Source of the DNA: Candidatus Gastranaerophilales bacterium | Lineage (GTDB): Bacteria; Cyanobacteriota; Vampirovibrionia; Gastranaerophilales; JAILCC01 | Assembly: GCA_028696075.1 (NCBI GenBank) | Contig: JAQVHS010000013.1 | Location: 1-58,174, forward strand | Direction: 5' to 3' | Length of the DNA: 58,174 bases | Shown: piece by piece, positions 10,927-18,849 of the stretch | Layout of the letters: the number at the start of each line of letters is the position of its first letter | Numbering within the stretch: the stretch's first letter is position 1 | The notes under the pieces: model-generated | Database searches by the model: none | What the model saw: the letters and a program-made list of their open reading frames with translations, nothing else | Told to the model about the DNA's origin: nothing | Program-made: the position numbers and the translations under genes

Positions 10927-12219
10927 ATGAAAAACAAAACATACGATGTAATAATCTTTGGCGGCGGTTTGTCCGGGTGTGCCTGCGCTTTTGGTGCGGC
11001 AGAAAAAGGGCTTAAAGTATTAATAGTGGAAAAACTCACATTTTTAGGCGGCAGCGCTACAGGCGGACTGGTTTTCCCCATGATGAAAAATCAGCTTCAG
11101 GACGGAACTGACTTAAACTCCGGTTTTTTCAAAGAGCTGACGGAAAGATTACAAAAAAACAACGGCGGTATTACTTTCAAAGACGGCAATAAAGGCTGGT
11201 TTAACCCTGAAGTCTTAAAATACACGCTCGATGAATATTGTGAAGAGCTGGGGGTAGAAGTTCTTTTCGACAGCGTGGTAACATCTGCCGAAACTACGGG
11301 GAAACAAGTATTAAGCGCAGAAATTTTCACCTGCGGGCAAAAATTTTCTTTAAAATCAAAATATTTTGTTGACGCAACAGGCAACGCTGATTTTTCATCA
11401 TTATGCGGTGTTGATTTTGAAAACGGCGACAACGGTAAAAATCAGGCTTTTACCCTGCGTTTTATAATGTCAAATATTGATATGGAAGAATTTGCGCAAT
11501 TTTTAGAATCACTTGATGATGAAAAAGTTTCTCCGGTTTATCGCCTTGATAACGGCGAGATACATCTTTCTACGGCATATACTTATGACGATAAAGATTG
11601 GAAGCTTAAACCTTTTTTTGAAGAAGCAGTAAAAAACGGGGATTTAACGTTTGAAGACACCGCTTATTTTCAGATTTTTACAATCCCGGCGCAGCCTGCA
11701 AGCATAGGCTTTAACTGCCCCAGGATTTCAAGCAGCCGTCAGCTGAACCCTCTAAATCCCGATGATATAAGCTTTGCACTTATGCAAGGGCGGTCTCAGA
11801 TAAGAAGGTTGGAGCGGTTTTGCAAAAAATATCTTCCGGGCTTTAAAAAAGCCTACGTATCTCAAAGCGCACCCATGCTAGGGGTTAGAGATTCAAGAAG
11901 GATAAAAGGCAGCTACATTTTAAACGAGGAAGATATTTTAAACTGTACCAAGTTCAAAGATGCCGTTGCAAAATCCAATTACCCTATAGATGTTCATTCT
12001 TACCATAAAAACAAGGGTGAATTACGCTTTGTAAAAGAAAACGATTACTACGAAATCCCTGTTGAATGTACTTTAAACCCTAAATATACGAATTTGCTTA
12101 CTTTAGGCAGAGCAATCAGCGCAACATTTCTGGCACAGGCTTCCTTGCGAATAATGCCAAACTGCATTTCAACAGGTGAAAATGCGGCCGATTATATATG
12201 TAAAAAGTTACAAAGCTAA
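10927..12219 (+). CDS. FAD-dependent oxidoreductase (FAD_oxidored family)
   Basis: The N-terminal Rossmann ADP-binding motif G-G-G-L-S-G-C-A-C-A is followed by E-K at the end of strand 2 (V-L-I-V-E-K). The family signature G-G-S-A-T-G-G-L-V-F-P comes next, and Y-F-V-D-A-T-G-N-A-D lies near residue 145. The C-terminal part has the second FAD contact L-L-T-L-G-R-A-I-S-A. Relatives oxidise or reduce unknown small substrates and often bind an Fe-S partner; no partner is obvious here. Length 430 is normal. The start codon lies directly behind a -10 box without ribosome-binding site (see the promoter entry). thiC follows 58 nt later, so co-transcription is possible. Confidence 0.85.
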   Translation: MKNKTYDVIIFGGGLSGCACAFGAAEKGLKVLIVEKLTFLGGSATGGLVFPMMKNQLQDGTDLNSGFFKELTERLQKNNGGITFKDGNKGWFNPEVLKYTLDEYCEELGVEVLFDSVVTSAETTGKQVLSAEIFTCGQKFSLKSKYFVDATGNADFSSLCGVDFENGDNGKNQAFTLRFIMSNIDMEEFAQFLESLDDEKVSPVYRLDNGEIHLSTAYTYDDKDWKLKPFFEEAVKNGDLTFEDTAYFQIFTIPAQPASIGFNCPRISSSRQLNPLNPDDISFALMQGRSQIRRLERFCKKYLPGFKKAYVSQSAPMLGVRDSRRIKGSYILNEEDILNCTKFKDAVAKSNYPIDVHSYHKNKGELRFVKENDYYEIPVECTLNPKYTNLLTLGRAISATFLAQASLRIMPNCISTGENAADYICKKLQS

Positions 12220-12277
12220 CCACTAATAATCTTTACGATGTATAATTATAAGCGTACTTGAAATATAGGGGAGCCTT

Positions 12278-13537
12278 ATGACACAATTATTAAAAGCCCA
12301 AAAGGGCATTTTAACTCCTGAAATGGAATATATACTTGAAAAAGAACAAGTTTCATCATCGTTTTTGCTCGAAAAAACCGCAAGCGGCGAAATTGTTATT
12401 CTGAAAAATATCAACCATAAAAATACAATCCCTGTTGCCATAGGAACAGGCATGAGCATAAAAGTTAATGCCAATATAGGAACATCCAAGGAAAGAAGCG
12501 GACTGGATTTAGAGCTTGAAAAACTTCAAACGATTATAGCCACAAACTGTGATACGGTCATGGATTTATCTACAGGTGCTGATTTGGACGAAGTAAGAAA
12601 CATTATCATAAAAAATTCAACAATTCCCGTAGGTACAGTGCCAATTTATCAGGCAGGTAAAGAAGCCATTGATGAAAAACACGATATTGCTCAAATGAGT
12701 AAAGATAAATTGTTTTCTGACATAGAAAAACACTGCAAAGACGGGGTGGATTTTATCACGGTACACTGCGGAGTAACAAAACAAGTAATAAAGGCTTTAA
12801 AAGAACAAGGCAGAATTACGGGTATAGTAAGCCGGGGCGGTTCAATGACAGCGGCATGGATGGAAGCAAACGGCTGTGAAAATCCCCTTTATGAGTTTTA
12901 TGATGATTTACTTGATATTGCAAGAACTTACGATTGTACATTATCTTTAGGCGACGGGCTAAGACCCGGCTGCGGAGCTGATGCTGGCGACAGAGCGCAA
13001 GTATCGGAAACCATTGTTTTAGGCGAGCTTGTAAACAGAGCAAGAAAAGCAGGGGTGCAATCAATGGTAGAAGGACCCGGGCATGTACCTTTAAATATGA
13101 TTCCTTCTATGATTCAAACTATCAAAGAATTAACCCGTAACGCTCCTTTGTACGTTTTAGGTCCATTGGTCACCGATATAGCGCCGGGATATGACCATAT
13201 TACAGGCGCTATAGGCGCAACTTTAGCGGGAGTGAACGGAGCGGATTTTTTATGCTACGTAACGCCAAGCGAGCATTTAGGCTTGCCGAATAACGAACAG
13301 GTAAGACAAGGGGTTATAACTTCTAAAATTGCAGCCCATGCCATTGACGTTGCAAAAGGGAATAAATACGCTATTGAGCAAGACCGACTAATGTCTGTTG
13401 CAAGAAAAGAGCTTGATTGGTGCAAACAGCGCGAATACTCTATTGATAAAACAGTGTTTGAAAATATAGACAACGGTACGCCTTGCACAATGTGCGGCGA
13501 ATATTGCAGCATGAAACTTATTAATAATTATTTATAG
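12278..13537 (+). CDS. thiC: Phosphomethylpyrimidine synthase ThiC, short form
   Basis: The radical-SAM enzyme that rearranges aminoimidazole ribotide into the HMP pyrimidine of thiamine. Landmarks are the N-terminal region V-A-I-G-T-G-M-S-I-K-V-N-A-N-I-G, D-L-S-T-G-A-D-L, V-E-G-P-G-H-V-P-L-N, G-P-L-V-T-D-I-A-P-G-Y-D-H-I, and the C-terminal Cys cluster C-T-M-C-G-E-Y-C. The cluster reads CX2CX3C here, one residue tighter than the CX2CX4C of the long proteobacterial enzyme. At 419 residues it lacks the long N-terminal extension. GGGG precedes the ATG by 7 nt. No TPP riboswitch fits in the 58-nt gap upstream. A small secreted Cys protein follows after 3 nt. Confidence 0.95.
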   Translation: MTQLLKAQKGILTPEMEYILEKEQVSSSFLLEKTASGEIVILKNINHKNTIPVAIGTGMSIKVNANIGTSKERSGLDLELEKLQTIIATNCDTVMDLSTGADLDEVRNIIIKNSTIPVGTVPIYQAGKEAIDEKHDIAQMSKDKLFSDIEKHCKDGVDFITVHCGVTKQVIKALKEQGRITGIVSRGGSMTAAWMEANGCENPLYEFYDDLLDIARTYDCTLSLGDGLRPGCGADAGDRAQVSETIVLGELVNRARKAGVQSMVEGPGHVPLNMIPSMIQTIKELTRNAPLYVLGPLVTDIAPGYDHITGAIGATLAGVNGADFLCYVTPSEHLGLPNNEQVRQGVITSKIAAHAIDVAKGNKYAIEQDRLMSVARKELDWCKQREYSIDKTVFENIDNGTPCTMCGEYCSMKLINNYL

Positions 13538-13540
13538 AAG

Positions 13541-13822
13541 ATGAAATTATTTATAACTATACTTGTCTATATGATTTTTTGTTCATGTTCTTATGCGCAT
13601 GACGGGCATGCCGTTTTAAATGCAAATATAAATAAAAGTTATATTACGCCTGAAACAGCTGTTTATAATACAAAGACAAAAAAAGCACATAAAGCCGATT
13701 GTATTTGGGCGCTTTTATGTACAAAAAACTGCATCTTTATAACAAAAGACGAACTGCTCGAACGCTACTATATTCCCTGTTTTAACTGCGGCGGAGTGTA
13801 TTTTACAGAAAAAGATAAGTAA
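13541..13822 (+). CDS. Small secreted Cys-rich protein, Ada-like metal-binding fold suspected
   Basis: A signal peptide is clear (M-K-L-F-I-T-I-L-V-Y-M-I-F, then C-S-Y-A before H-D-G-H-A). The mature part has the spacing Y-N-T-K-T-K-K-A-H...C...C...C...E-L-L...I-P-C-F-N-C. It resembles the small zinc modules (Ada N-terminal-like) that read as K-x-Y/F-H-x-x-C ... G-Y-x-P-C-x-x-C. With two or three Cys pairs in the periplasm, it may bind a metal or a disulfide partner. It starts 3 nt after thiC, so it is translated from the same message; a link to thiamine synthesis is not otherwise shown. Function unknown. Confidence 0.7.
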   Translation: MKLFITILVYMIFCSCSYAHDGHAVLNANINKSYITPETAVYNTKTKKAHKADCIWALLCTKNCIFITKDELLERYYIPCFNCGGVYFTEKDK

Positions 13823-13824
13823 CC

Positions 13825-13901
13825 CCTCTTACTAAATTAGCTGAATAGAGGTTGATTATTTTTTAAAAATCCGTTTAATTAGTAAATAGAAAAATAACCT
13901 C
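13825..13901 (+). promoter_or_regulatory. Two mutually exclusive short hairpins before the 53-residue gene
   Basis: AGAGG (13847-13851) can pair with CCTCT (13825-13829) on its left, or, as GAGGTT (13848-13853), with AACCTC (13896-13901) on its right. The two pairings exclude each other, as in attenuators. Stems are short, so this is a weak prediction. Confidence 0.25.
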
Positions 13902-13920
13902 AGTGAGAAAGGGATTAAAT

Positions 13921-14082
13921 ATGCTTAAACAATTATTTTCATTACTTGGTTTTAGTTCAACAGAAAATTATGTAGGACTTTTTCAGCTTAAAGAAGGTGA
14001 AGTTAAGGAATTGCAGCCTGTTGAAATAAAGGTAAACAAAGAAATCAAGCTGTCAGACCTTATGAAAGGCAGCGTTGATTAG
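13921..14082 (+). CDS. 53-residue protein of unknown function upstream of the flagellins
   Basis: A short reading frame, M-L-K-Q-L-F-S-L-L-G-F ... L-S-D-L-M-K-G-S-V-D, preceded by AAGGG at 8 nt. The N-terminus is a short amphipathic helix; the rest is charged (E-G-E-V-K-E-L-Q-P-V-E-I-K-V). It lies alone between the thiC-linked small gene and two flagellin genes on the same strand. Codon choice matches the neighbours and the ribosome-binding site is good, which is why I call it real. I recognise no family. Confidence 0.55.
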   Translation: MLKQLFSLLGFSSTENYVGLFQLKEGEVKELQPVEIKVNKEIKLSDLMKGSVD

Positions 14083-14262
14083 ATAAAAGTTCTCTTTGAT
14101 AACTAACCATAAAAATACAACTTTAGTATGGGATTATTACAGCTTTTTTTGAATAGGAATAAGCTCTAAATACGAATAATATATGAATATACTAAGGGAT
14201 AAAGTAAAAATTCTTATATTTTTATATCAAGGATGTGTGTTAGTTAGATAAGGAGAATCACT

Positions 14263-15111
14263 ATGGCACTAGTAGTCAACACAAATGTTACATCAAACTT
14301 GGTTCAAGCTAAATTGAACAAGGCAAACGCAGGCGTTAATCAATCTATTGAACGCTTGTCAACAGGTTACAAAATCAACAAAGCGGCAGATGACGCTGCA
14401 GGATTAGCAATTTCAGAAGGCTTCAAATCTCAAGCAAGCGGCTCTTTAGTTGCAAAAGACAACATTCAACACGGTACTAACTTGCTTCAATCAGCAGAAG
14501 GAGATCTTGCGGTTATTCAAGAAAACCTTCAAAGAGTAAGAGACCTTTCAGTTCAGGCAGCTAACGGTACTTATTCAACCGCTGAAAGAACCATGATTGG
14601 TCAAGAAGTAAAAGCTCGTATGGATGAAATCAGCAGAATCGCAAACATTTCAAAATTCAGCGGTATCGACCTTTTGAAAAATGCTTCAACAAGCGTTACT
14701 CTTCAAATCGGTACAAACAGCGGTGACGACAACAGATTAAACATCGGTGATGCGTTAATTAAAGCAACAGCAACAGCTTTGAGCGACAAATTCACGGCTG
14801 CAAACATCAAAACCGCATTTGGTGCTGGCTCGGCAAAAGCATCGGAATTCCTTGACGATGTTGATGCAGCGATTATAAAAGTATCAGAATCCAGAGCTAA
14901 AATGGGTGCTTATCAAAACAGACTTGATTCAGCAATGGACAGTTTAGATACTAAATATCAAAACATGTCAGCTTCATTATCTACAATTAAAGATACTGAC
15001 GTTGCAGCTGAATCAGCAAACTTGACGAAGAACCAAATTCTTCAACAAGCTTCAGCAAGTTTGTTATCTCAAGCAAATCAAAACCCATCAATTGCTTTAA
15101 GCTTAATCTAA
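14263..15111 (+). CDS. Flagellin, short form, first of two tandem copies
   Basis: The filament subunit, exported by the flagellar type III system. It has the conserved N-terminal D0/D1 helices (V-N-T-N-V-T-S-N-L..., I-E-R-L-S-T-G-Y-K-I-N-K-A-A-D-D-A-A-G-L-A-I) and the C-terminal D1/D0 helices ending Q-A-N-Q-N-P-S-I-A-L. Between them is only a short bridge, with no D2/D3 outer domains; at 282 residues it is a minimal flagellin. The start has a perfect AAGGAG 8 nt upstream, with the same 16-nt leader sequence as the second copy. A terminator follows directly, so each flagellin is its own transcript. No other flagellar gene is in the window. Confidence 0.96.
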   Translation: MALVVNTNVTSNLVQAKLNKANAGVNQSIERLSTGYKINKAADDAAGLAISEGFKSQASGSLVAKDNIQHGTNLLQSAEGDLAVIQENLQRVRDLSVQAANGTYSTAERTMIGQEVKARMDEISRIANISKFSGIDLLKNASTSVTLQIGTNSGDDNRLNIGDALIKATATALSDKFTAANIKTAFGAGSAKASEFLDDVDAAIIKVSESRAKMGAYQNRLDSAMDSLDTKYQNMSASLSTIKDTDVAAESANLTKNQILQQASASLLSQANQNPSIALSLI

Positions 15112-15133
15112 AATTAAATAAAAGCATGGTAAA

Positions 15134-15166
15134 AAGAGTCTGCGAGTTTCGCAGGCTCTTTTTTCA
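15134..15166 (+). terminator. Terminator after the first flagellin gene
   Basis: The stem GAGTCTGCGA/TCGCAGGCTC (one G-T pair) is followed by a run of T, 24 nt after the stop codon. Confidence 0.9.
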
Positions 15167-15220
15167 TACTTAAGTATAATAAAGTTTAAACTTTTTCCGT
15201 ATCCAGACAAGCTCAAATCT

Positions 15221-15228
15221 GCCGAATA
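15221..15228 (+). promoter_or_regulatory. Possible flagellar sigma-28 -10 box of the second flagellin
   Basis: GCCGAATA resembles the sigma-28 -10 consensus GCCGATAA, 53 nt before the ATG. The expected TAAA -35 box is not found 15 nt upstream and the first flagellin lacks any match, so the call is weak. Confidence 0.2.
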
Positions 15229-15280
15229 TAGCTAATGTGGAAGGATCCACAGAGTTAATTAGAGATTAAGGAGAATCACT

Positions 15281-16129
15281 ATGGCACTAGTAATCAACAC
15301 AAATGTTACCTCAAACATGGTACAAAGAAACCTAAACAACGCAAATGCGGGTGTTAACCAATCAATTGAACGTTTGTCAACAGGTTTCAAAATCAACAAA
15401 GCATCAGATGATGCAGCGGGATTATCAATTGCAGAAGGCTTTAAAGCACAGGTAAGCGGCAGTCAAATTGCTAAATCCAACACTGAACACGGTATTAATC
15501 TGCTTCAAACTGCTGAAGGTGATATGTCCGTTATTCAGGAAAACCTTCAAAGAGTCAGAGATTTGACTGTCCAGGCAGCAAACGGAACTTATTCTACTTC
15601 AGAAAGAACAATGCTTCTATCAGAAGTTAAAGCTCGTTTCCAGGAAATCACAAGGCTTGCTAATGTATCTTCATTCAGTGAAATACCTTTACTAAGCAAT
15701 AACGGTACAAATTTAACACTTCAAATCGGTGCAAACACAGGAGCTGACAACAGATTAGCAATAGGTGATGCTCTTATTAAAATGACAGCTACCGCATTGA
15801 GCGCTCAATTTTCTGGCGCAAATTTAGACACTAACTTCAAAACATCAGTAAGCGCATCTGACTTTATCACTACCATTGATGAAGCCATATCCAAAGTTAC
15901 AGATGCAAGAGCTAAAATCGGCGCTTATCAAAACAGACTGGAATCTGCTCTTGAGAGTTTAGACATTAAGTATGAAAACCTATCATCCTCATTATCACAA
16001 ATCAGGGATGCAGACGTAGCTAAGGAGTCTGCTACATTAACCAAGGAACAAATCTTGCAACAAGCATCCGCAAGTTTGTTATCTCAAGCAAATCAAAACC
16101 CATCAATTGCTTTACAACTTATCGGTTAG
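15281..16129 (+). CDS. Flagellin, short form, second of two tandem copies
   Basis: Paralogue of the gene at 14263 with the same length (282), the same leader (ATTAAGGAGAATCACT before the ATG) and the same C-terminal signature Q-A-S-A-S-L-L-S-Q-A-N-Q-N-P-S-I-A-L. The N-terminal D0/D1 helix (G-V-N-Q-S-I-E-R-L-S-T-G-F-K-I-N-K-A) is nearly identical. The middle has diverged (T-N-F-K-T-S-V-S-A-S-D-F-I-T-T-I-D versus the first copy), as expected for the surface-exposed part. It has its own promoter region and terminator. Two differentially expressed or mixed filament subunits are the simplest reading. Confidence 0.96.
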   Translation: MALVINTNVTSNMVQRNLNNANAGVNQSIERLSTGFKINKASDDAAGLSIAEGFKAQVSGSQIAKSNTEHGINLLQTAEGDMSVIQENLQRVRDLTVQAANGTYSTSERTMLLSEVKARFQEITRLANVSSFSEIPLLSNNGTNLTLQIGANTGADNRLAIGDALIKMTATALSAQFSGANLDTNFKTSVSASDFITTIDEAISKVTDARAKIGAYQNRLESALESLDIKYENLSSSLSQIRDADVAKESATLTKEQILQQASASLLSQANQNPSIALQLIG

Positions 16130-16145
16130 TGTTTTTAGCAAAATC

Positions 16146-16177
16146 AAAGAGCCGGAATAATTTCGGCTCTTTTTTTC
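16146..16177 (+). terminator. Terminator after the second flagellin gene
   Basis: The stem AAAGAGCCG/CGGCTCTTT is followed by seven T, 17 nt after the stop codon. Confidence 0.9.
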
Positions 16178-16293
16178 ATGCTATGGTAAATGTAAAAATT
16201 GTAACGATTTTGTTATATTAAGCAATTTTCCGAGAGAAATTTTCTTTATTAATATGGATGGAAAGCTCTCTCTTCTTATTAATTTAACCAAAC

Positions 16294-16316
16294 GGATCTG
16301 GCAACAGGTCCTTTTT
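16294..16316 (+). terminator. Terminator hairpin inside the noncoding stretch
   Basis: GGATCTG and CAGGTCC pair over seven positions with a GCAA tetraloop, followed by TTTTT. It has no coding gene immediately upstream, as the flagellin terminator already lies at 16146. Confidence 0.6.
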
Positions 16317-16421
16317 CTTTGCATACATATGCAGAGTGTGGAAGCAGTAATCATAAAATTTTCCAACTGTATGGGGTTGAAAAACCCAAAATGTCTGTTA
16401 TTATAATAATAGGTTACAAAT

Positions 16422-16433
16422 CCATCCGGATGG
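16422..16433. promoter_or_regulatory. Perfect 12-bp palindrome in front of a start codon
   Basis: CCATCC-GGATGG ends 10 nt before the ATG at 16444, where the ribosome-binding site would be. It could be a repressor site or fold in the mRNA to hide the start. Confidence 0.35.
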
Positions 16434-16443
16434 CGGCTTTTCC

Positions 16444-16764
16444 ATGAAAGATGAGTTGAAAATCGATTATAAAGAACATAAAATTAACTTTCCGCTCACA
16501 TACGGGTATTTAGACGGAATTGACGAAGTATTTAATTTTAAAACCAACAAAAGCGAATCGTTAGAAAAGTTTAAGTTAAACCTTGATAACGATGAAATGG
16601 AAATGAACCAGTATCTTTTACTTGAAGAAATGGCAAAAAAAGCTAATGAAGTTGACGTGGAACTCAACCTTGACGGGCTTGAATACAAGGGCAAGGGTAA
16701 AGTTTCACACTTCTTTAGTGTCAATGGCTTGAACATTAACTTAATCCTAAAAGAAATAATTTAG
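16444..16764 (+). CDS. 106-residue protein of unknown function
   Basis: A soluble, acidic protein without signal peptide or membrane segment. The N-terminal half is predicted helical (N-K-S-E-S-L-E-K-F-K-L-N-L-D-N-D-E-M). The C-terminal half reads like alternating beta strands (V-D-V-E-L-N-L-D-G-L, then G-K-G-K-V-S-H-F-F-S-V-N-G-L-N-I-N-L-I-L). I recognise no family. No clear Shine-Dalgarno is present; the perfect palindrome CCATCCGGATGG lies in its place. The gene stands alone, convergent with the prfA operon. Confidence 0.6.
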   Translation: MKDELKIDYKEHKINFPLTYGYLDGIDEVFNFKTNKSESLEKFKLNLDNDEMEMNQYLLLEEMAKKANEVDVELNLDGLEYKGKGKVSHFFSVNGLNINLILKEII

Positions 16765-16779
16765 AAGCTAAGGTTTTAA

Positions 16780-16866
16780 GAAGCTTGGAGGCTAGGCTTT
16801 CGCATAGATTTTTGCTGCTTACTGATTTTCCGCAATAACTATTAAGCTTCCAGCCGCTCCCGGCTT
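16780..16866. repeat. Imperfect inverted repeat between convergent genes
   Basis: GAAGCTTGGAG on the left faces a right arm that reads GAAGCCGGGAG on the opposite strand, with AAGCTT words nearby. This could end transcription from both sides. The same AGCTT/AGCTG-type words recur upstream of nusB and inside ftsY. Confidence 0.4.
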
Positions 16867-17058
16867 CTATTTACTATCGCACTTGTCTTTGATAACAATC
16901 AGGTTATTCATAATCTTCATAGTGGTAGTAGGAAGAACAACATTATCCAAGCCGCCTGCTATACTAAGAATTTTACCCGCAGGAAGAACAACTTCTTCTC
17001 CGTTGTACGTAAAAACATAATCAGTATCTCTGTCTGAACGAATAGTAATTTTGTCCAT
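16867..17058 (-). CDS. 63-residue protein of unknown function, last gene of the prfA operon
   Basis: Starts M-D-K-I-T-I-R-S-D-R-D-T-D-Y-V-F-T-Y-N-G and continues with short strand-like segments (E-E-V-V-L-P-A-G-K-I-L-S-I). It is probably a small beta-rich soluble protein. AAGGAG lies 6 nt before the ATG and the gene begins 10 nt after the prfA stop, so it is co-transcribed. I recognise no family. A small beta barrel binding RNA or the ribosome would suit the context, but this is a guess. Confidence 0.6.
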   Translation of the reverse strand: MDKITIRSDRDTDYVFTYNGEEVVLPAGKILSIAGGLDNVVLPTTTMKIMNNLIVIKDKCDSK

Positions 17059-17068
17059 TTTTGTCTCC

Positions 17069-18154
17069 TTAATTACCGGATTGTGCTAACAATTCTAATT
17101 TCTTCTGTTGGTCATAATTAATAAGCAAATTAATTAACTCTTCGATTTCACCTTCAATAACTGTCCATACATTAAGGTTTTGCCCTATTCTATGGTCTGT
17201 GAGTCTGCCTTGAGGGAAGTTATAAGTTCTGATTCTTTCGCTTCTGTCTCCTGAACCAACCTGTGAACGTCTTAAATCAGTTATTTCCTGCATTTGTTTT
17301 TGAACTTCTATATCATAAAGTTTTGCCTTAAGAATTTGCATGGCACGTTCTTTATTTTGCAATTGGCTGCGCTCCTCCGTGCAAAAAACCATAATACCCG
17401 AAGGCTTATGAACTATTCTTACGGCAGTTTCAACCTTATTAACATTTTGTCCGCCGGCGCCGCCCGAGCGTGCTGTTGATATTTCTAAATCGGTAGGGTT
17501 GATATCAATTTCAACATCTTCTACCTCAGGCATAACTGCCACTGTTGCAGTACTTGTATGAATACGCCCCTGAGATTCTGTTTGCGGAACACGCTGAACT
17601 CTGTGGACTCCTGACTCATACTTTAATTTGCTGTAAACACTGTCGCCCTGTATAGAAATAACAACCTCGCTGATTCCGCCGACATCACATTCGTTGATGC
17701 TCAAAACCTGAGTTTTCCAACCTTGTTTTTCAGCATAGCGCATATACATTCTCATTAAATCGCCTGCAAAGATATTAGCTTCATCTCCGCCTGCACTGCC
17801 TCTGATTTCAAGCATAATATCCTTATCATCCATAGGGTCTCTGGGCAGCAGCAAAACCTTCATTTCCTGGGAATAAATTTCCATTTTTTCTTGTGCGCCT
17901 TCAGCTTCAGCATCTAAAAACACCCTCATCTCAGGGTCATTTTCTTCTCTAAGCATCTGCACAGACTCACTGTAAACTTTAGATGCTTCCTGCCATTTTT
18001 TATAAAGTTCAACGGTTTCTTCCATTGATTTTCTTAATCTGGACAAGGTTGTAAACTCTTTATAATCAGCAATTACATTAGGGTCAGAAAGTTTTTCTCC
18101 CAATTCGTTATATGATTTTTCAATGCTTATAATTTTATCAAGCATTTTTTCCAT
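17069..18154 (-). CDS. prfA: Peptide chain release factor 1
   Basis: Reads UAA and UAG stop codons in the ribosomal A site and triggers peptide release. The catalytic G-G-Q is in [13 protein letters not shown]. The codon-reading tripeptide is P-Q-T in [13 protein letters not shown], the RF1-type P-x-T and not the RF2 S-P-F. It has a four-part domain layout and normal length (361). It lies third in a leftward operon after the arnT-like and eda-like genes (59 nt gap) and before the 63-residue gene. RF2 is not in the window. Confidence 0.97.
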   Translation of the reverse strand: MEKMLDKIISIEKSYNELGEKLSDPNVIADYKEFTTLSRLRKSMEETVELYKKWQEASKVYSESVQMLREENDPEMRVFLDAEAEGAQEKMEIYSQEMKVLLLPRDPMDDKDIMLEIRGSAGGDEANIFAGDLMRMYMRYAEKQGWKTQVLSINECDVGGISEVVISIQGDSVYSKLKYESGVHRVQRVPQTESQGRIHTSTATVAVMPEVEDVEIDINPTDLEISTARSGGAGGQNVNKVETAVRIVHKPSGIMVFCTEERSQLQNKERAMQILKAKLYDIEVQKQMQEITDLRRSQVGSGDRSERIRTYNFPQGRLTDHRIGQNLNVWTVIEGEIEELINLLINYDQQKKLELLAQSGN

Positions 18155-18213
18155 TGATGTATCCTCTATCGTCTATAAGCTAATGATATAACAAAAAACA
18201 AGAATTATCATCA

Positions 18214-18846
18214 TTATTGTGCTAAATATTTATCAAGTTTTTCTCTTACAAGTAAAGCTCTTTGTGTGATTTCTTCCAAAGATTTTGCATTCTCGAACAA
18301 AGATTTTCCCAATCCCACAGCAATGGCACCTGCTTCTATATAATCAAGGAAATCATCAATCTCAACACCGCTTGTAGCAATTAATTTCAAGAAAGGCATA
18401 GCTCTCATAATATCACTGATATATTCAGCTCCGCCCATATCTTTGGCAGGGAAAATCTTAGTCAAGAGCGTATTAAGTTTCCAGCTTTCATAAGCCTCAT
18501 TAGCGGTAGAAGCACCCATTATAAGAGGAACATCCACTCCTTTGGCAAACTTGACTATACTCATTTCAATTACCGGAGTATCTAAAAACTGCGCACCTGC
18601 ATCAACTGCCGCCTGGGCCTGACATGTCGTAATAATAGAGCATGCTCCTAAGAGAACTTTGTTGTCTTTGGACATTTCCCGAATAATTTCAATTGCATTC
18701 GGAATATCCATCGATATTTCTATAGTTGTTAAATGACCTTTTACCAATGCTTTTACAACATCAAGCGTCTTAAAGTTCTTACTTTCTCTTATTACGGTAA
18801 AAACTTTACTTTTCTCAAGATGAGCCAATACATTTTGTTTTTTCAT
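18214..18846 (-). CDS. KDPG/KHG-aldolase family protein (Eda-like)
   Basis: A class I TIM-barrel aldolase of the 2-keto-3-deoxy-6-phosphogluconate type, which splits KDPG or related keto-acid phosphates. The early Arg is in V-I-R-E-S; the catalytic Glu in T-T-I-E-I-S; the Schiff-base Lys in T-K-I-F-P-A-K; and the phosphate-binding end is A-V-G-L-G-K-S-L-F. The usual G-A-G-T-V segment reads G-A-C-S-I here. At 210 residues it fits the family. It starts 3 nt after the arnT-like gene stops. Because no Entner-Doudoroff neighbours are present, the true substrate is open. Confidence 0.8.
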   Translation of the reverse strand: MKKQNVLAHLEKSKVFTVIRESKNFKTLDVVKALVKGHLTTIEISMDIPNAIEIIREMSKDNKVLLGACSIITTCQAQAAVDAGAQFLDTPVIEMSIVKFAKGVDVPLIMGASTANEAYESWKLNTLLTKIFPAKDMGGAEYISDIMRAMPFLKLIATSGVEIDDFLDYIEAGAIAVGLGKSLFENAKSLEEITQRALLVREKLDKYLAQ

Positions 18847-18849
18847 ATT

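Larger units (their letters stand above)
16201..16443 (+). ncRNA. Gene-free structured stretch, possible small RNA or leader
   Basis: No ORF is supported here. The stretch has three stems in a row. The first is GAGAGA (16232) against TCTCTC (about 16267-16272), with flanking A/T pairs. The second is the terminator-like GGATCTG-GCAA-CAGGTCC plus T run at 16294-16316. The third is GGGTT-GAAA-AACCC at 16374-16387. A -10-like TATAAT then lies near 16401-16406, before the gene at 16444. A stand-alone small RNA ending at 16316 or an attenuated leader are both possible. It matches no riboswitch I know. Confidence 0.3.

Noticed and set aside
12220-12277. TPP riboswitch before thiC
   Set aside because: Only 58 nt are available and the CUGAGA/GAUCUGG-type words are absent.
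14083-14262. Sigma-28 promoter for the first flagellin
   Set aside because: No TAAA-N15-GCCGATAA match was found; only AT-rich -10-like words occur.
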